Positions 12,780 to 26,242 of a DNA stretch of 64,000 nucleotides are shown here, in pieces (the first letter of the stretch is position 1; every line of letters begins with the position of its first letter). The position numbers and the translations under genes are program-made. The notes below the pieces were generated by a model. It had not been told where the DNA came from, searched no databases, and saw only the letters and a program-made list of their open reading frames with translations. The DNA is from Eleginops maclovinus (taxonomy: Eukaryota; Chordata; Actinopteri; Perciformes; Eleginopidae), in NCBI RefSeq assembly GCF_036324505.1, contig NC_086363.1, positions 12,352,653 through 12,416,652 of the forward strand. The letters are read 5' to 3'.

Positions 12780-15700
12780 ATGATCGGGAGAGGACTGTTC
12801 GTTTTGACAGTACTGTCAAGCTGCGGTAAGGAAATGCTCATTGAAGTTAAGTGACATCATGCTGGAGGTGTAGGTTTTTTTCTTCCTGCATTAGGGATGT
12901 GACTTGTTCAGCACCAAGGGCAGCGACACACACATCTGTAATTGCGGCGGAAGCTGGAGTGAATCCACCTGCACCTTTTGGCACATTCAGTCCCCTGTCA
13001 CTGTGTTTTAGTAACAGTGGGAATAACATAACACCTTTGGGGATTATAACAAATCGTGATTCATATTTTCTTCCTTTTCTTTGCAGTTCTGTCATTGCCA
13101 GTGACTCCAAGTCAGCTGGAGAATGAGGACGTAAAGGTAAAGATTTTGTCCTCCTCATTAACATTTTTTTTTTTCATGTGCTTTTTTTTTTATCACATTG
13201 GGACTACTTGCAGCACTCAGAAGGCAAGCAGGGATCAGAAATAGTTAATCCAAGCAATTTAACTCACTTATACAGTGCTCTGCTGGAGGCAATCTCAGTG
13301 TAACCACATTAAAAATCAATTCTGAGAGCAATGTAGGGCCCTTACTTGTCTGATTGCAAATGTTCCTGGATCCATTTCCCATCTTGATGGAGGGAGAGAG
13401 GTAGTTTCTAGAACCGGCTTTAGAGAGACTAGAATGAAGGATATGGATGATGTGTAAAAGATAGGGATGGGAGTTGTGTGAGGGACATTCAAAGACTAAA
13501 ATCTTTGAAAAGCAAAAATGAGGGAAAACATGATCATGCCAGTGGCTTGAAAGCAGAATGGGAGTTGGAATTATTTTGATCATCCTTCTGAGGGAGATGC
13601 CTTCCCATATCACCAAGCGGGGGACTTTCAGAAAGCAGAGAATCCCCAATTTCAGAATAATGTTTTGAAGTCTTTCTGTTGCTGTGTGTGTCTGCAGGTG
13701 ATGAAATGCATTGTGGAGGCGTTGGCAGATGTCCTCTCGAGGCCCCGCCCCGAACCTGTCAGTCAGGAGTGTTTGATCACACTGAAGACAGGTGAGACAA
13801 CCAGAGGACAGACACAATTCAGTCACACTGCATTTTTGATCAACTATCTCAGTTTGATAATGTTAATGTTATAATTTTGTAAAGAATGTTAATGCCTTCA
13901 TGTAATAGAAGATTTGTTTTTTATTTAAAGTTTATATTTTATAGGGAAATGTATATGGACCTTTGTACAAACACAGAAAACTCTATTATTAGGGTTTTGA
14001 TGTGTCACTTGGAAAAGCCATGTTTGCAAGTGTTTTTCTAAAATTCCATTCAAGAAATCAAAGGATCACAAGATATCACAGGCCACTTTGTTTTTAATCT
14101 TGAGAAAGATCAAGTAGTACCAATTATTGATCAACGCATGACCCTGTCAAGGTCAAACCCAGGTATTGTTTTGTCTTTTTCTAAATGGTCACACTCAGAT
14201 CTGTCATTTTAGGAGAAAGCTAGCCTGGCTTAAAATAAATAAAAATAAATAAGTCACAACATAAATTACACGTTTATGCCTTGACCTACTGTTGAGTTAT
14301 GTAACTACCCAGACAGTTGTACAGCTGAAATCACGTGACAAAATTAGCTATACACTTATTTTCAAGCTCTCATAATTGCTCCTCAATGTTGAGATACCAA
14401 AAGTTGTGTTCTCGTGATAAATGACCTTTAAATGTGACTTTTTAATCTATAAGAGGCCTGCCCTAAAAGACAAGGAAACTGACATGGTGGTCGGTTTTTG
14501 TGACGATTCATGTGACAAAAAAAATTCTATCCTTGTGAAACCCAGAAATGACCAGAACCATGACCAGAAGATGATGTCATCCACTTTCTATTTTGGTGCA
14601 TTTTCAATAAACTGCTGAAATACATATTAGAAGACGCATCCATTCCAAGTCATCTTTTTTATTGTTGTATCAATATATTACCGTAATAGAGTGCACACAT
14701 GTTTCTTATTTTATTTTAAGGTAATGTATATGAACAGCTTTATTCTAACCATAGACCATCGTTATTATATTTCATGGAGAGTATGCTGCTCACATCATAA
14801 GGCTAATGGATTGATGCGATGGCTGCCAGGTATAAAACCCCCTCTCCCTTTAATGCAGCAGGGTCTCTAGCGCTGAGTTAAGTATTCAGTTACATAGCCG
14901 GTGAATTACCTTCATGCTGTCCTTGTTGTGAAAAATCAATGGCAGCATTACTCACCGATCTTTGTTACTGAGAGCGGGAAACCATACACCACCGGAGGGA
15001 TGCCAAGAGAGGAAAGAGGGGGAGGAAACAGGGAGTCAAAGTCATAGAAAAAAACCTCACAGATTCTGTTATCAGAGCACAGCGCTGTACAGTAGTCGTC
15101 ACTTTTGTGCTTGTGTGCAGTGCCGTTTGTGGGTCAGCAAAAAAGTCCAATGATCACTGCTGCTGCGCTTCTCGAGTCTCTGCGGGCCAAATGATTCATT
15201 GTGCTCTTGCTTTGAAAGCAGTAAATTCCTGGGCAATTAACTGTGACGAACCACTGACGCGAGTTGCTGAGTCCTTTGAATACGTGAAGGGGAACAACAT
15301 ATACCTGTGTTTTACCCCTTATCTGTACCTTATCTTCTTTCTAAATTGGGACATTAAACCACTCATTTGCCTGCATTTTGATGCATTTTTGTGTGTGTTA
15401 TACAGATGACAGGCTTGTTTCCATTCTACGACATCATAACTTTCTGAAGGAGCTCCAGGAGATCGCTGTTCGAGGTGAGTCAAAGATCCCACAGCAGGTC
15501 TGTTTGGGTGCTTGTTTACATGTGGAAAACAGGAAATATGGCAGAAAGCTTTAATTGCTCATTTTAATTCTAGGTGGTAAGGAGAGAGCTCTGTTCCAGA
15601 GAGATGCTGCTACACCTGAACTGACCACACACACTCCTCAGACTGCGGATGATTTTGCTGGTGAGTTTCTGCACAGGTTCAGACTCATACTTTTCTGCAT

Positions 15701-18700
15701 CGGTAGGCTTTCATTTTATTTCAGTCGCCAGGATTATCTCTTATCAACATTTAAAAGTGCACCAGCTGTCAAAAATGATGCATCATCTTCATTATTTTCC
15801 ATTTTATATTGCCAGCAAAGCAGGGCTGACAAACAAAGGAGATATGCGGATGTTAATTTGAACTTTGCTGATGCTCTCAGCGGAAAGAATCAGAACACAA
15901 GCTGCTTCCACCTGACAGCACACAGGCTCCTTTTGAGTTAGTGCCATGCTACCTGTAAGGCACACAGTGGGCGAGTAGCAAAGCAGCAATGACTAATAAG
16001 GTTCACATCCCTGATCTGTTTTTTTTTTCAGCCAGCCTTAAAGGGACGATTCATCTTTTGATTGAAAATAGATGCTTTCACTTCTGATTGAAGAATGACA
16101 ATGAGGAGCGATTAATTAATCATAGAAAAAATATGTCGGTTTCTTTATATAAGCAACAGCTTTTTTATTGTTAAATAGAAAGGCAGGAACATTAAAGCAT
16201 CACACGATGAACAATGTTATTGTTGTCGCGTAAAATCTGACATGCTTACCCACTCCATTAAGTGAAAGCACACAGATTTTACAGGTACAACATGAAGTGG
16301 CATCGTCAATAAACTGTTGTGCTTTTGTGCAAGTACCTTCCTTCACCATCACAGAAAAATCAATATTCTTTAGTAAATTAAACCCCCCTTTCCCATTTTC
16401 AGATCGATCCATGTTGGAGGCTTTAGGAGGCCCAGGTGAACGATCCATCCTGTCCCAGAAGAAGAGGACTGGAAATGGAGACAGAGAGGAAGAAAAGGAT
16501 GACAGCCGGGGAAATGGAGAGTCACAGGAGGACAATCACGTCGCTGAAGAGGTGAAAGAGAAGAGGGAAAAGAACGAGAGCCCAGGAAGTCACGCTTCTG
16601 AGTCTGAGGATGAGTCCAGTGACGGCAAGGCTGAGAAGAGGGAGAAAGAAGAAGAAGAAGATGAAGAGAAGAGAGCAAAATCAGAGGAGGAACACATGAT
16701 GAAGCAGAAGAAAGGCAAGTAGACATATCCTCTTTACGTACTGTATGCATCTCTTTTGTTTGCAGTTGCTTTTTTCTGAGAATTAAAGGGGGAAAAATGA
16801 AAATGAGGGAAACAAATCATAATGTGTCAGGAAACATGAATATTTAGATCTAGATCTTCATGTTTTCACTTACATTCAAATCTCTCTTTTTTTGAGACAA
16901 GATTAAAAACGTCCAAGCGAATTAAAATATGTATTATGAAAAAGTATGACTCCTTAGATATGGAGAGTGCAATGCTTTGTAGATGAAACCGCCTGCCTCC
17001 ATAGGACTGGGTGATTGATGGAAGTGCTTCCATCTGCATGATGAAATCAGCCCCCCTGACGGGAGTGGGCCAACAGGGCTGGCAAACTGACATCATACCA
17101 ACAGAAATGATTAAATGTCTGCATGTCCAAGAATTCAAATGAGCTAGTTACAGCTGGATTACTTAACCACACACTCTATCCTTAAGTCGAGACTGAAATC
17201 AGACCAGACCTTTCATCACATTAGCAGAGAGAGTATTCTTCTCTGAGCTAAAAGGGCAAAACACAATGAAATGTCTTTTCAATAAAAGTGAGCATCTGCC
17301 AAGTCATTTAAATGCTCCAGCTATGCTTTTAGTTCCCATAAAGCACAGGCATCAGTGTGGGGGGGCAGAGCTGCCAGCTGGCAACAGCTATTTCATTATG
17401 AGAAGTGGAATCTTGCTGATGTTGGAGAGTATCTGCCTGCTGTTCTGAAGTGTCACAGTGAAAACTGTTTAAAATATAGGCCTCATTATTTATTTTCATA
17501 CACAGGTGCTGGATCTGGTGAAAAGGGAGATGCTCACAGATTCAAATCAAAAGAGAACAAGTTAGTTGAAGAAGAATGGGACGATGTCAAGAGATTTGCA
17601 CCAGAGAAGAAACAGGATGGGGATGAAAGAGAGATAAAGGAAGACGGTAGCCTGAAGCGATGGGCCAAGAGGGGCAAGGCTTTGGCGTTAAAGAAGAAAG
17701 CAGTCGGAAAGGAGCTCAACTCTGAACAGGAGGTGCCACATCACTCACAAGAGGTCACGGAGGAAGAGGAGGAGAAGAAGAAAAGGAACACCCATAAGAC
17801 TCCAGAGGAGAAGGAGCTGCAGATGATCGCTAGAAGGACACCGGAGGAAAGGAGAGGGCTGGAAGAAGAGGGGAGCGGCAGCCGGAAGACAGAGGTGTGC
17901 AGTCCATCCCTTTATCTCCTGACAAGTGATAGGGCTCTGTCAAGCAGCTATAATACAGAGTTCAACATGTTGGGAAATAAATTGAATTGCTTTCTTCCTG
18001 GTAGTTCCAAAGACTGATTGATACTGTGTACAGGGAATGTGAAGCTACTGACAGCAGCAAGTTAGATTAATTTAGCTTGAAGACTGGGAAAAGGAGGGAA
18101 ACAGCTAGCCTGGCTAACAAACTGTAACTGTCATCGCGCTGATGCTAATATTTGATCATGGCATGTCTTGTTTTTGTATGTTTACTGGTAAAACATCAGG
18201 CTGATAACTACTTTGGAAATTTGCTAGTTGTTCTTACACTTTCTACAGATTAAACAACTAAATGTAACTTTTTTTGAAGTTATAGGGGTTTTGGACAAAG
18301 ACAAACCAGCTGTTTCCCCTTGTTCCCAGTCATTAAATTAAGCTAAGCTAACAGCTGCTTGAGCTAGCTTGAAAGTTAGCCTACAGATATGACAGTGGTT
18401 TCTATCAAATCTCCTAACTTTTGTCTAGAAAGCAAATAAACATATTTCCCAAGTTGTTAAACCGTTTCGTTAAGCTAACTTGCAATGCTGTAGCTGCATG
18501 TAGCTGGTTGGCTAGCTCTAGCCAAAAAACTGATAAGGTTTCTGTGATTAACTGACAACCAAATAATGAAGCAGAACATCTCCTACAATTTAAATCCCGT
18601 AAAGATACAAAACGGTGCAACTGCTGGTTGGCAGCATGGTTGAATCATGCTATTGATTCTATGCTACCCTTACAAACTGTTACGTATTTCTTGCAGTTTA

Positions 18701-18958
18701 AAGCTAAAGGAGGCCTTTCGTGTGATATGGTGTTCTGGCTAGCAGTCAAAACTGCAATCAATGGCACCTCATTGCGTCCAAATCATTGTTCTGCTTTTGT
18801 TAAAGAAAATACATGATTGTTTGCACTCTAACTACATTTTTCCCACTTGTTATCCCCCTCATTATTTTCTGCAGGAGCCAGAGATTGAAAGCCTGGCAGC
18901 CATCGAGTCAGAGCTTGAAAATGTTGCCCAGAAACTCCATGAGATGCGGCGAGGCTGA
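12780..18958 (+). CDS. chga: Chromogranin A, 8 coding exons
   Basis: Exons: 12780-12825, 13087-13136, 13698-13791, 15406-15474, 15574-15660, 16403-16714, 17506-17894, 18875-18958; 376 residues. Signal peptide is residues 1-18, and the mature N-terminus LPVT matches the LPV start of other chromogranin A proteins. Cys36 and Cys57 form the family's N-terminal disulfide loop with the same 21-residue spacing as in mammals, inside the best-conserved region (VMKCIVEALADVL, then ILRHHNFLKELQ). Exons 6-7 encode a very acidic Glu-rich region with many dibasic sites (KKR, KR, RR, KKK). The C-terminus (IESELENVAQKLHEMRRG) corresponds to the serpinin region. The protein is a dense-core granule cargo that binds calcium and amines, helps granule formation and is cleaved into peptide hormones. 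The intron after exon 6 uses a GC donor (AAAG|GCAAGT); without it the frame stops at TAG 16720-16722. Confidence 0.95.
18035..18130 (+). repeat. Dispersed repeat with AGCTTAGC-type core, chga intron 7
   Basis: The stretch attaatttagcttgaagact ... gggaaacagctagcctggct matches a teleost repeat also seen at 30930-30985, 62105-62165 and, inverted, at 35590-35650. The shared core is ttagcttagcataaagac. Ends are not defined, and the repeat may continue to about 18385, where agctaagctaac recurs. Confidence 0.55.
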
Positions 18959-19645
18959 GAGAGAGATTGGTATAAAAAAAGTTGACATCACAACCTCCTC
19001 TGCCCCCTCGTCCTCCTCCGCTTTACCAGCTGCCTGTTTTACAGAGATAGAGCATTTGAGTATGTGACAAGATTTCTTTTATCTTTCGCTATTTTTCCAG
19101 AGGATGCCCAAATGCGCCACACAGCTGCGGCTTCCTTTGTGATCTCCTTACCCCTCGCATAGATTAGCATACAGTAGATACACATAGCAGTAAGACTTGC
19201 ATACTAAAAACAAACAGATGCACAAGTGCTGTGCGCAGTAACACATGCATAAACAATATTCAGAGCACACAGCAAAGCTCCTGAAGGTTGACAACATATT
19301 TTTTCTCCATTTTCTTTGACAATCAGTCCTCTTTTTTTGCATATTTATCTTGCCTGCTTCAAAATGATTTTAACACTGCAATTGGATTTGTGTTGAGGCA
19401 TATGCAGGGTTGAAACACCAACAAGGTGAGGTTGTACAGTAGCGGCATGTATACATGTACAGAGCTCTTTTTGGGATGCTTACATAGTAATGGGGGACAG
19501 ATATGAAGATGTAGATGCTTACTTATTACAGACACAGTTGACTCTGATCATGCCAAGGCAATAATTGAACATTTTTAGCAGATTGATGAACTGTAATTCA
19601 TTTATGTAAAAAAAACCAATAAATTGAATAGTCTAACTTGAAATC
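18959..19645 (+). other. chga: chga 3' UTR with poly(A) signal
   Basis: Noncoding sequence after the chga stop codon ends with AATAAA at 19618-19623. A ~680-base 3' UTR is inferred. Confidence 0.6.
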
Positions 19646-21225
19646 TCTGTTTTGGTCATTCGTTTTAATTCCTATTATTATTATTATTATTGCAATAAAC
19701 TCTGCGTACTAACACATTTTCAGCCTCTAGCTATCTCAAAGAATTGTGTAACTGATAAAATGTTTTTGACGTCACTTGCATCACAAAAATATACAAATGA
19801 ATAAGAATTGTTTCTAGAAACAGCATATAATGAACCTCTCATAAAAAATGCATACTATATTGTCTGCACTTGGTTGTGTTTGTGGGCGAAGAAGCTGAGT
19901 ATGAATCATCACTCTGACACTCACGCTGTTTATAGTGTACATGCAGTACATTCAAGACAACATTATTTACCCTTTAGTTTTAGCGTCAGCGTTACATTAT
20001 TCATTGGTTGCTACTATTAAGCAGAAAGAGCCAGCATTATGACTCATACAGTGCGGTGTTCAAAATAATGTCTGCATTTAGACGTTGTTGAGAGATCTAC
20101 AGCAGAAGTAAAAATGGATTGAGAAGAGACAAGAATAGAGTGTGGGCAGAGGAGAAAATGCAAAAGAAAGTTCTGCTTGCTCTGGCAGCTTAAATAAATG
20201 TGGCTGCTGGAACAGTGTCCATGTACAGTATGTACTATCCTGACAAATATGTGCAAATACAGAGAGTCTAAAACAAGCCTGACTACCAGGAGTAGTTTTC
20301 CTGCAGGATATGCTATGACACTGCTAAAAAATCACATCAATTAGAAGGAAGTACTTATTCATGATTAACATACTGTTTCAAACACTAAGCAACAATGGAG
20401 AAGATGGGAAGAACAGCTAGGATTGACATTGTTAGACATATTGTATAAATGCTGTTTGACCAACTATTACAACTGTGGAACAGCAAGATTTATTCAAGGC
20501 TGTAAATATCTACTACTTTAAGTATCTATGGATGTCAAAACCAGCTTAAAATCTTATTTAAGGAAATTCATGACAGCATGGTTGAAAAGGGCACCAGGTG
20601 GCGACATTAGACAATCTCAATGCTATTCTCAAAGGTGAGTGCTGTCAGCAGGGGGGGTTTTAAAGGCCACCACAGTCTCTTTTGGATATTTTCGTTTTCT
20701 TATTTATACACTTAAATTCATTCAATTCCTTTGACTTTTGTAAAGATTAAGAAAGGAATAGCATGAAACCTTGCTTCAATGCACATGCGAATACATTAAA
20801 TACACTCTTTTAGTTTAGCTAACATATAAAGGTTAATTTAAACAGCCACCAGTTTCATGAATCGTTTACATTTTTCATGAGTGCTAAAATGTCTTTCTTT
20901 ACTGAATAATGCATTACAATAATAATAATCACAAGGAACACTCCCTGCTGATTAACTAATATGCTAATATTGTGAGTGAGTTTTAGGAGAGGGATATTTG
21001 TGTTAATTAATTCATAATTCATACTATCACTGACTGAGATGTCAAAAGTTAAACATAAAAAATGTGTGTGTTCTATTTATGCAGATCGCTGAGATGTGAG
21101 GCATTATCTCTTTAATATGCTTTGTTTAAAATGTAGTTTTAACATACCTAATAGACCAAAGTAGGAATGTTTATCAAAGCTGAAGACAAAAAGATCAGAT
21201 AACTCATATTTGTATAAAAAAATAT
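19646..21225. other. Intergenic stretch between convergent chga and ccn2
   Basis: AT-rich sequence, including an imperfect (TTA)n at 19671-19690. No gene, RNA or clear repeat was recognised. Confidence 0.5.
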
Positions 21226-21230
21226 AACAT

Positions 21231-21705
21231 TTTATTTCCAGCTACAAAGTGAAACATGTAACAGTTTTGTCACACTTCTCAATAAAATAGTAAAAAATAC
21301 TGTCAACAAAAAATACACTATTGATACATTTCGAAGCACAGAACAAATTTGGCTTTTAAATTAATTTAAACTGTACAAATATATATACATCATTTACACA
21401 TTACAATAACAAAGGAATGAAATAAAAATTCTTCCAGTCTTTTCTTCTATTTTTGTACAAAATAGACACTTTGTTCCTATAGACACTTGGTTACCTTCTT
21501 CTGACCTGAATTGGTAACAGTCGTCTTTTTTTTTCTTTTTCTCAGTGCCATGGCAAAGCCCACTGTGGTCCTTATCCAACCTTAAACTCAACGTGCTGCT
21601 TGCTTTCTCATCCACATGCTGGTCGGATCTCTGACCTTTCCTCTACTCCGTGAGCAAGGTGAACAGCGCAGACAAGGCTGACATTCAGGCCTTTGCTAAC
21701 AGACA

Positions 21706-21739
<34 letters not shown>

Positions 21740-22186
21740 ACACATTCAGACCTGTTTGCTCAGGGGAACACTGGCCTGCTGTGGTATACAGCTGCTTAGA
21801 GTTTCCAGGTCTGGTCTGGGCTCTTAGGGTGGGGGGAGTTATTAGACACCTCTTTTAGAGAGGAGGTCATGGTTTAGATAAGGTATACAAAATACAGTAA
21901 AATGGACGGGTCTGTTAAAGGGGTTTCAAGGGGAATGGGCGGCAACCTGACAGTAGGTTTGTCAAAAATTGAAGTTATAGTGCAAGGATCTCTCGGAGCT
22001 GCTATGCAACCCTCTGTCTTAGTCTATGTGGCTGATGTGCGCCAGCCATACAAAACACATCGACAATTAGTCGTCTGGACTACTTTTACAATGAGAAAAT
22101 AAAACATAGACATATATAATGAGCTGCAAAATGAGATGGAGTTTCGTTTTTTTCAAGTCATAAGCTGCGATCGTTCTTCAAGTGGC
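21231..22186 (-). other. ccn2: ccn2 3' UTR with poly(A) signal and (CA)n tract
   Basis: The minus strand carries AATAAA at 21236-21231, about 950 bases beyond the stop codon. That is close to the ~1-kb 3' UTR of mammalian CTGF. A (CA)n tract at 21709-21738 lies inside. The open frames here are not genes. Confidence 0.6.
21709..21738. repeat. (AC)n microsatellite
   Basis: Uninterrupted AC dinucleotides, about 15 units, within the inferred ccn2 3' UTR. Confidence 0.95.
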
Positions 22187-23768
22187 TCATGCCATGTCTC
22201 CCATCATCTTCTTGTAATACATGGACTCGAAGATGTCGTTCTCGCCGGGGCAGTTGTGGTGGCAGGCGCAGGACTTGATGAACATCATGTGCTTCTTCAT
22301 GAACTGTCCATCGGGGCATTTGAACTCCATGGGCAGGGTGGTGGTTCTGTGGGGGGTGCAGCAGCGGCCGTCCAGGCACACGCCGCAGAACTTTGGCCTG
22401 TAGGACTTTGTGGTGGTGCAGCCGGAGATCTCAAACTTCATGGGCTTGGAGAGTCTGGGAGTACGGATGCACTTTTTCCCTTTCTGTAGGAGGAAAAGAA
22501 GAGGAAACACAACTTAGTTAAGCATTCTTTGACTATTTGCTATTTCACTTTGATTTAGTGCTGATGATGATATCTGTAGGTGCTATGAAAGCAGTGCAGT
22601 TGAACAAAAACTCACCCTAATGCTCTGCTCCAGCTGTGACTCGCATGGTCGCACCATACACAACCGGGTCTGTTTCTCCAGGCGGCATTCGCGGTTATCA
22701 TTGGTGACCCTGGTGGAGACTCCAAGGCCACAAGTCTTAGAGCATGCGCTCCATTCAGTAGTCTGAACCAGGCAGTTCTCCCTCATCATGGAGAGGTCTG
22801 GGCCATAGGTCTCTTCCTCTCTGTAAGCTGTAAACACAGGAGCAAACACTGGATTAGAACCATCACCTGATCATGCCTCCTCTTTATGTAAAGTCCTTTG
22901 AATTAACTACACTCTTGGGTGCTCAAAAGAGAACTTACAGGCCAAAGCAGAGCCCAAGAAGCTTTGTCTGATGGGAGAATCGCACTCCCATTCCTCGCAG
23001 CACTTCCCGGACACCTTGACACGTCTTGGCATGGGGCAGTCAGGGCTTGGCAGGCGGACGTCCATGGCGCAAAGGGGGACGCAGCCCACGGCTCCATCCA
23101 GACAGGTACACTGGTACTTGCAGCTGCTCTGGAAAGTCTCTCCGCTCTTGTACATCGTGCCTCCAAACACACAGGTGGCTCCCTCTCGAGCTGTTAGGGG
23201 AAACAACAAGGGAAAGGTCATGATTATGTTCAAACATTAAAGGAGAGATAATGATCTACAGCAGGGCGACACAGAAAAACAAATGTCAATGGCTCACCTG
23301 TGCACACTCCTATGCGTCTGTTGATGGGGGCTCCGAAGTCACAGTACAGGCCTTTGTGTGGGTCACAGAGGTCCTTCTCAGTGCAGAGCTCCCCCATCTG
23401 TTTGGCACACACCCTGCAGCAGCCGCAGCCGTCCAGCACAAGGCTCACTCCTGGGGGGCACTGAGGGGGAGTGGAGGGGCACAAGCACTGGTTGCTGCAC
23501 TCCTGACCTGCAGCCTGAACACACAGAGATACACTTGTTTAAATATCATCTCCACAAACTGTTTTAAATGTTGAGTTTCACATGCAGCACATAGAGAACA
23601 TAAGTCATTTTAACATTAAGGATTGTGTCACTATGAAAAGAGTTTAAAGACTAAATCCAAGACTATATTCCAAGTTTAGAAAGAACAGCAGTAGACTTGA
23701 CTTACCATGTGTGAGAGCATGATGCACAGGAAAGGCAGCAAAATCATTTTCTTCATTCCAGCCGACAT
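22187..23768 (-). CDS. ccn2: Connective tissue growth factor (CCN2), 5 exons
   Basis: Exons in transcript order: 23768-23706, 23514-23298, 23190-22939, 22827-22616, 22483-22187; 346 residues (human 349). All junctions are GT-AG and in frame. One exon encodes each CCN module: signal peptide (about 1-24); IGFBP-like domain (about 25-93, with GCGCCRVCA); VWC domain (about 94-177, [14 protein letters not shown]); TSP1 repeat (about 178-248, WSACSKTCG); and C-terminal cystine knot (about 249-346, [11 protein letters not shown]). The start ATG was chosen because a hydrophobic signal sequence follows it. CCN2 is a secreted matricellular protein that modulates integrin, TGF-beta and growth-factor signalling in cartilage, vessels and fibrosis. 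Residue matches to CCN2 rather than CCN1 are extensive, including the KKMMGDMA end. I cannot tell which teleost duplicate (ccn2a or ccn2b) this is. Confidence 0.97.
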
Positions 23769-24001
23769 CTTTTCTTCCGTGTAGAAATAGATTTGAGTTT
23801 TTTCCTTAAGTCTCGTTGAGAAAGTCTTCCGTTAGTCTCAGAGTTTGAGCTTTAGAAACCGTTTCTGATCAAGTTGATCTGTTGTCTCGTAGAGTTTCTG
23901 TGCAGCTCCGGTCACAGTCTTTTCTTTCTCTCTGGGTGAAAGCTAGAGTTTAGCTTCGGTAGAAGGAGTTGATCTGAGTTCTGACTGCGGAGCGCGGCTC
24001 C

Positions 24002-24008
24002 CTTTATA
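24002..24008 (-). promoter_or_regulatory. ccn2: ccn2 TATA box
   Basis: The minus strand reads TATAAAG at 24008-24002, about 235 bases upstream of the start codon. Transcription should begin near 23975, leaving a ~200-base 5' leader as in mammalian CTGF. Confidence 0.75.
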
Positions 24009-24121
24009 CTCGCTGGCCCTCGTAGCACGTCACTGGGGGCTGAATGGAGAGCCAGCCCTGGACAAACATGGACATACTTGGCATTCTTTCCTCGCTTCCT
24101 GACCCCCACTCCAGACATCCC

Positions 24122-24205
24122 ACATTCCTGCTGTCTGAAGGCAAGGCTCTGCTGCTCGGCCAAACAACACCGTCTCTCTCTCAGAGCGGGCTTTCATCTG
24201 GAATG
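24122..24205 (-). promoter_or_regulatory. ccn2: Candidate TEAD (MCAT) sites upstream of ccn2
   Basis: ACATTCC occurs at 24122-24128 and GGAATG at 24200-24205, about 120 and 195 bases upstream of the TATA box. A further CATTCC lies near 24479. CTGF is a well-known YAP/TAZ-TEAD target, and its mammalian promoter has several GGAATG sites close to the start. Six-base motifs occur often by chance, so the position carries most of the support. Confidence 0.5.
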
Positions 24206-26238
24206 GGATGTTAAGTCTGGTTAGAGGCCTGGGACCCCACACTGGGAATTCCTAAAGACTGACTTCACAAACAGACAGCCGGTACCTATAAATATTAATT
24301 TAAAAAAAAGATGAAGAACATCTTTTTTTTATAGCTCAGTTCAAAAGTGAAGTCACAAAGAGCTTTGAATGAAAAAGAACAGTTTTTAAAAAAACTGTTA
24401 AAGATGCACCCACAGGAGACGGATAAATAAAAATGATTGATGTGTGATGAGTGGTTAGGACTGTAAGCCCACTACAGCATTCCTCAGCTTCAAAGGCGCA
24501 CTGTACTTTAATAAATTAGCAGCACGCTGTTAGGGAAAGGAAGTTCATTTGACTCATTAACTTGAGATGCTTATCTAACAAGGTGCTTGGCCCCCGCTGC
24601 CTGCCTCCTGTTACTTGGTTTTCTATCCTCATGTGGTTACATAAAGGACACCGCTGTGGCATTTTTGTGCTCTGACATCAGTGGCTGAATTGAAGCTTCA
24701 AGCAATAAATATTAAAACGCATTATGAGCACATTATGATCTCTTGTGCAGCAGGAGTGAAGCATTTGGGACACAAACGGTTCTCTTTGCTTCTTTTGCAC
24801 GATACACAGGATATAGAAGCATTTCAGTCTGTACTGGAAGTAACAGTTATACAATAATAAAAAACTCAGTAAAAGTCCAATGATAATCCTTGTTTTTGGC
24901 CTTTGTGATGATTTGTATACACATTTAGATTGTTAATACATTAACTCAATGCATAAATAATGTTTTCTAAGTATTGTAGCTGGTCCAGGTGGAGCTAGTT
25001 CTAACTATAGTGTGTACAGTAAAGTGTTTTCCCAACTAGGGCTTGACTCCCCCCCATAAGAGTCATAAGATAAATCTGAGGGGTCGGGAGATGATTTATT
25101 GAGTGGAAAAGATGAAAAAAAAAAGAGATCTGAGACACAATTTTTGGGAAATATTTGATCATTCAAACAATTATTTATATGTCAGCATCTGAAATATAGC
25201 AGAAATGTGTCTTTAATAACTAAGGGATAAGGACAAAAAAAGGTTGGGAACCACCAATTCATATTTTAAGAAGTGTAGTAAAAAAAGTATAATATTTGCC
25301 TGTGAAATGGCAGATATTTGATGCTACTTTAATCTTGTAAAGTATGATTCATGATCCAAGTCATATGACACTCAACCTAATAGATTAAGCAAATGGTTAA
25401 CATAATATTTGTTATGTCTGTTGTTCATTTCTGCATTTAATCTGACAAGATGATCCTAATGATCTGTTTCCTGAGCTACCTGAGCTGTGTGTCCTGCCAA
25501 AGTATGCAGGTCAGGTATTCAGGGACAAAGAAAATGTTCTCAGGTAATGGCACATCCCGTAATGGATCTTTGTTGAATTGAGCACAAGGCTGCTTTTCTT
25601 TTTACCTAAAAGGAGGATTCTGTTAAAAACAAAGGAAACAAAAAAAGTGTTTTGTCCAGGGGTCTTAGTCAGGACAAATGATGATTAAAAATCCTGAGTC
25701 AACTTGAGTGAAAGTGCGGCCCATGAGGGGCAGATATTAAGGGAACAAAGACTATGTTCTCTGGCTTGTCACCTGCCCAATGAGGTTAGTCTATGACAAA
25801 TTTAAAAAGGCCAGGTGTGCCCTGTCCCTGGCCAGGCTTATTTTACTACATCAAACCGAGAGTGGAGGATTGCAGGAAAGAGGCTAGACGGAGGTTTGTG
25901 TATTTTTTGCATAAGGGGGATCACACACCAGGCGAGACTCTTATGAAAGGCGGCCCTGCTCCTTCTTCAGCCAGCGAATCGGAAATGAAAAACTCCCAGA
26001 GAAACCTGGAGCAGGAGGAATGTGAGTGAGGAGCCAGCAGACAGGGCTGCTACTACAGAGGAAGCCTTTCCATATAAGGACGTCAGCTCTTTTCCTAATA
26101 TGGATATGTTCTTTCTCTATGCTGCCTCAGTACAGTAGGGACCCCTTTCAGAACATCCGAGCTAGGAAAAACACAGCCGTGAGTGAAAGTGTGGTGTGTG
26201 TGTGTAAAGTATTTTGTCCGTCAAAACAGACCAGGGAA

Positions 26239-26242
<4 letters not shown>

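Noticed and set aside
13245..13826. 193-codon minus-strand open frame over chga exon 3
   Set aside because: Shadow of chga exon 3 and introns; no recognisable domain, and the plus strand encodes clear chromogranin A.
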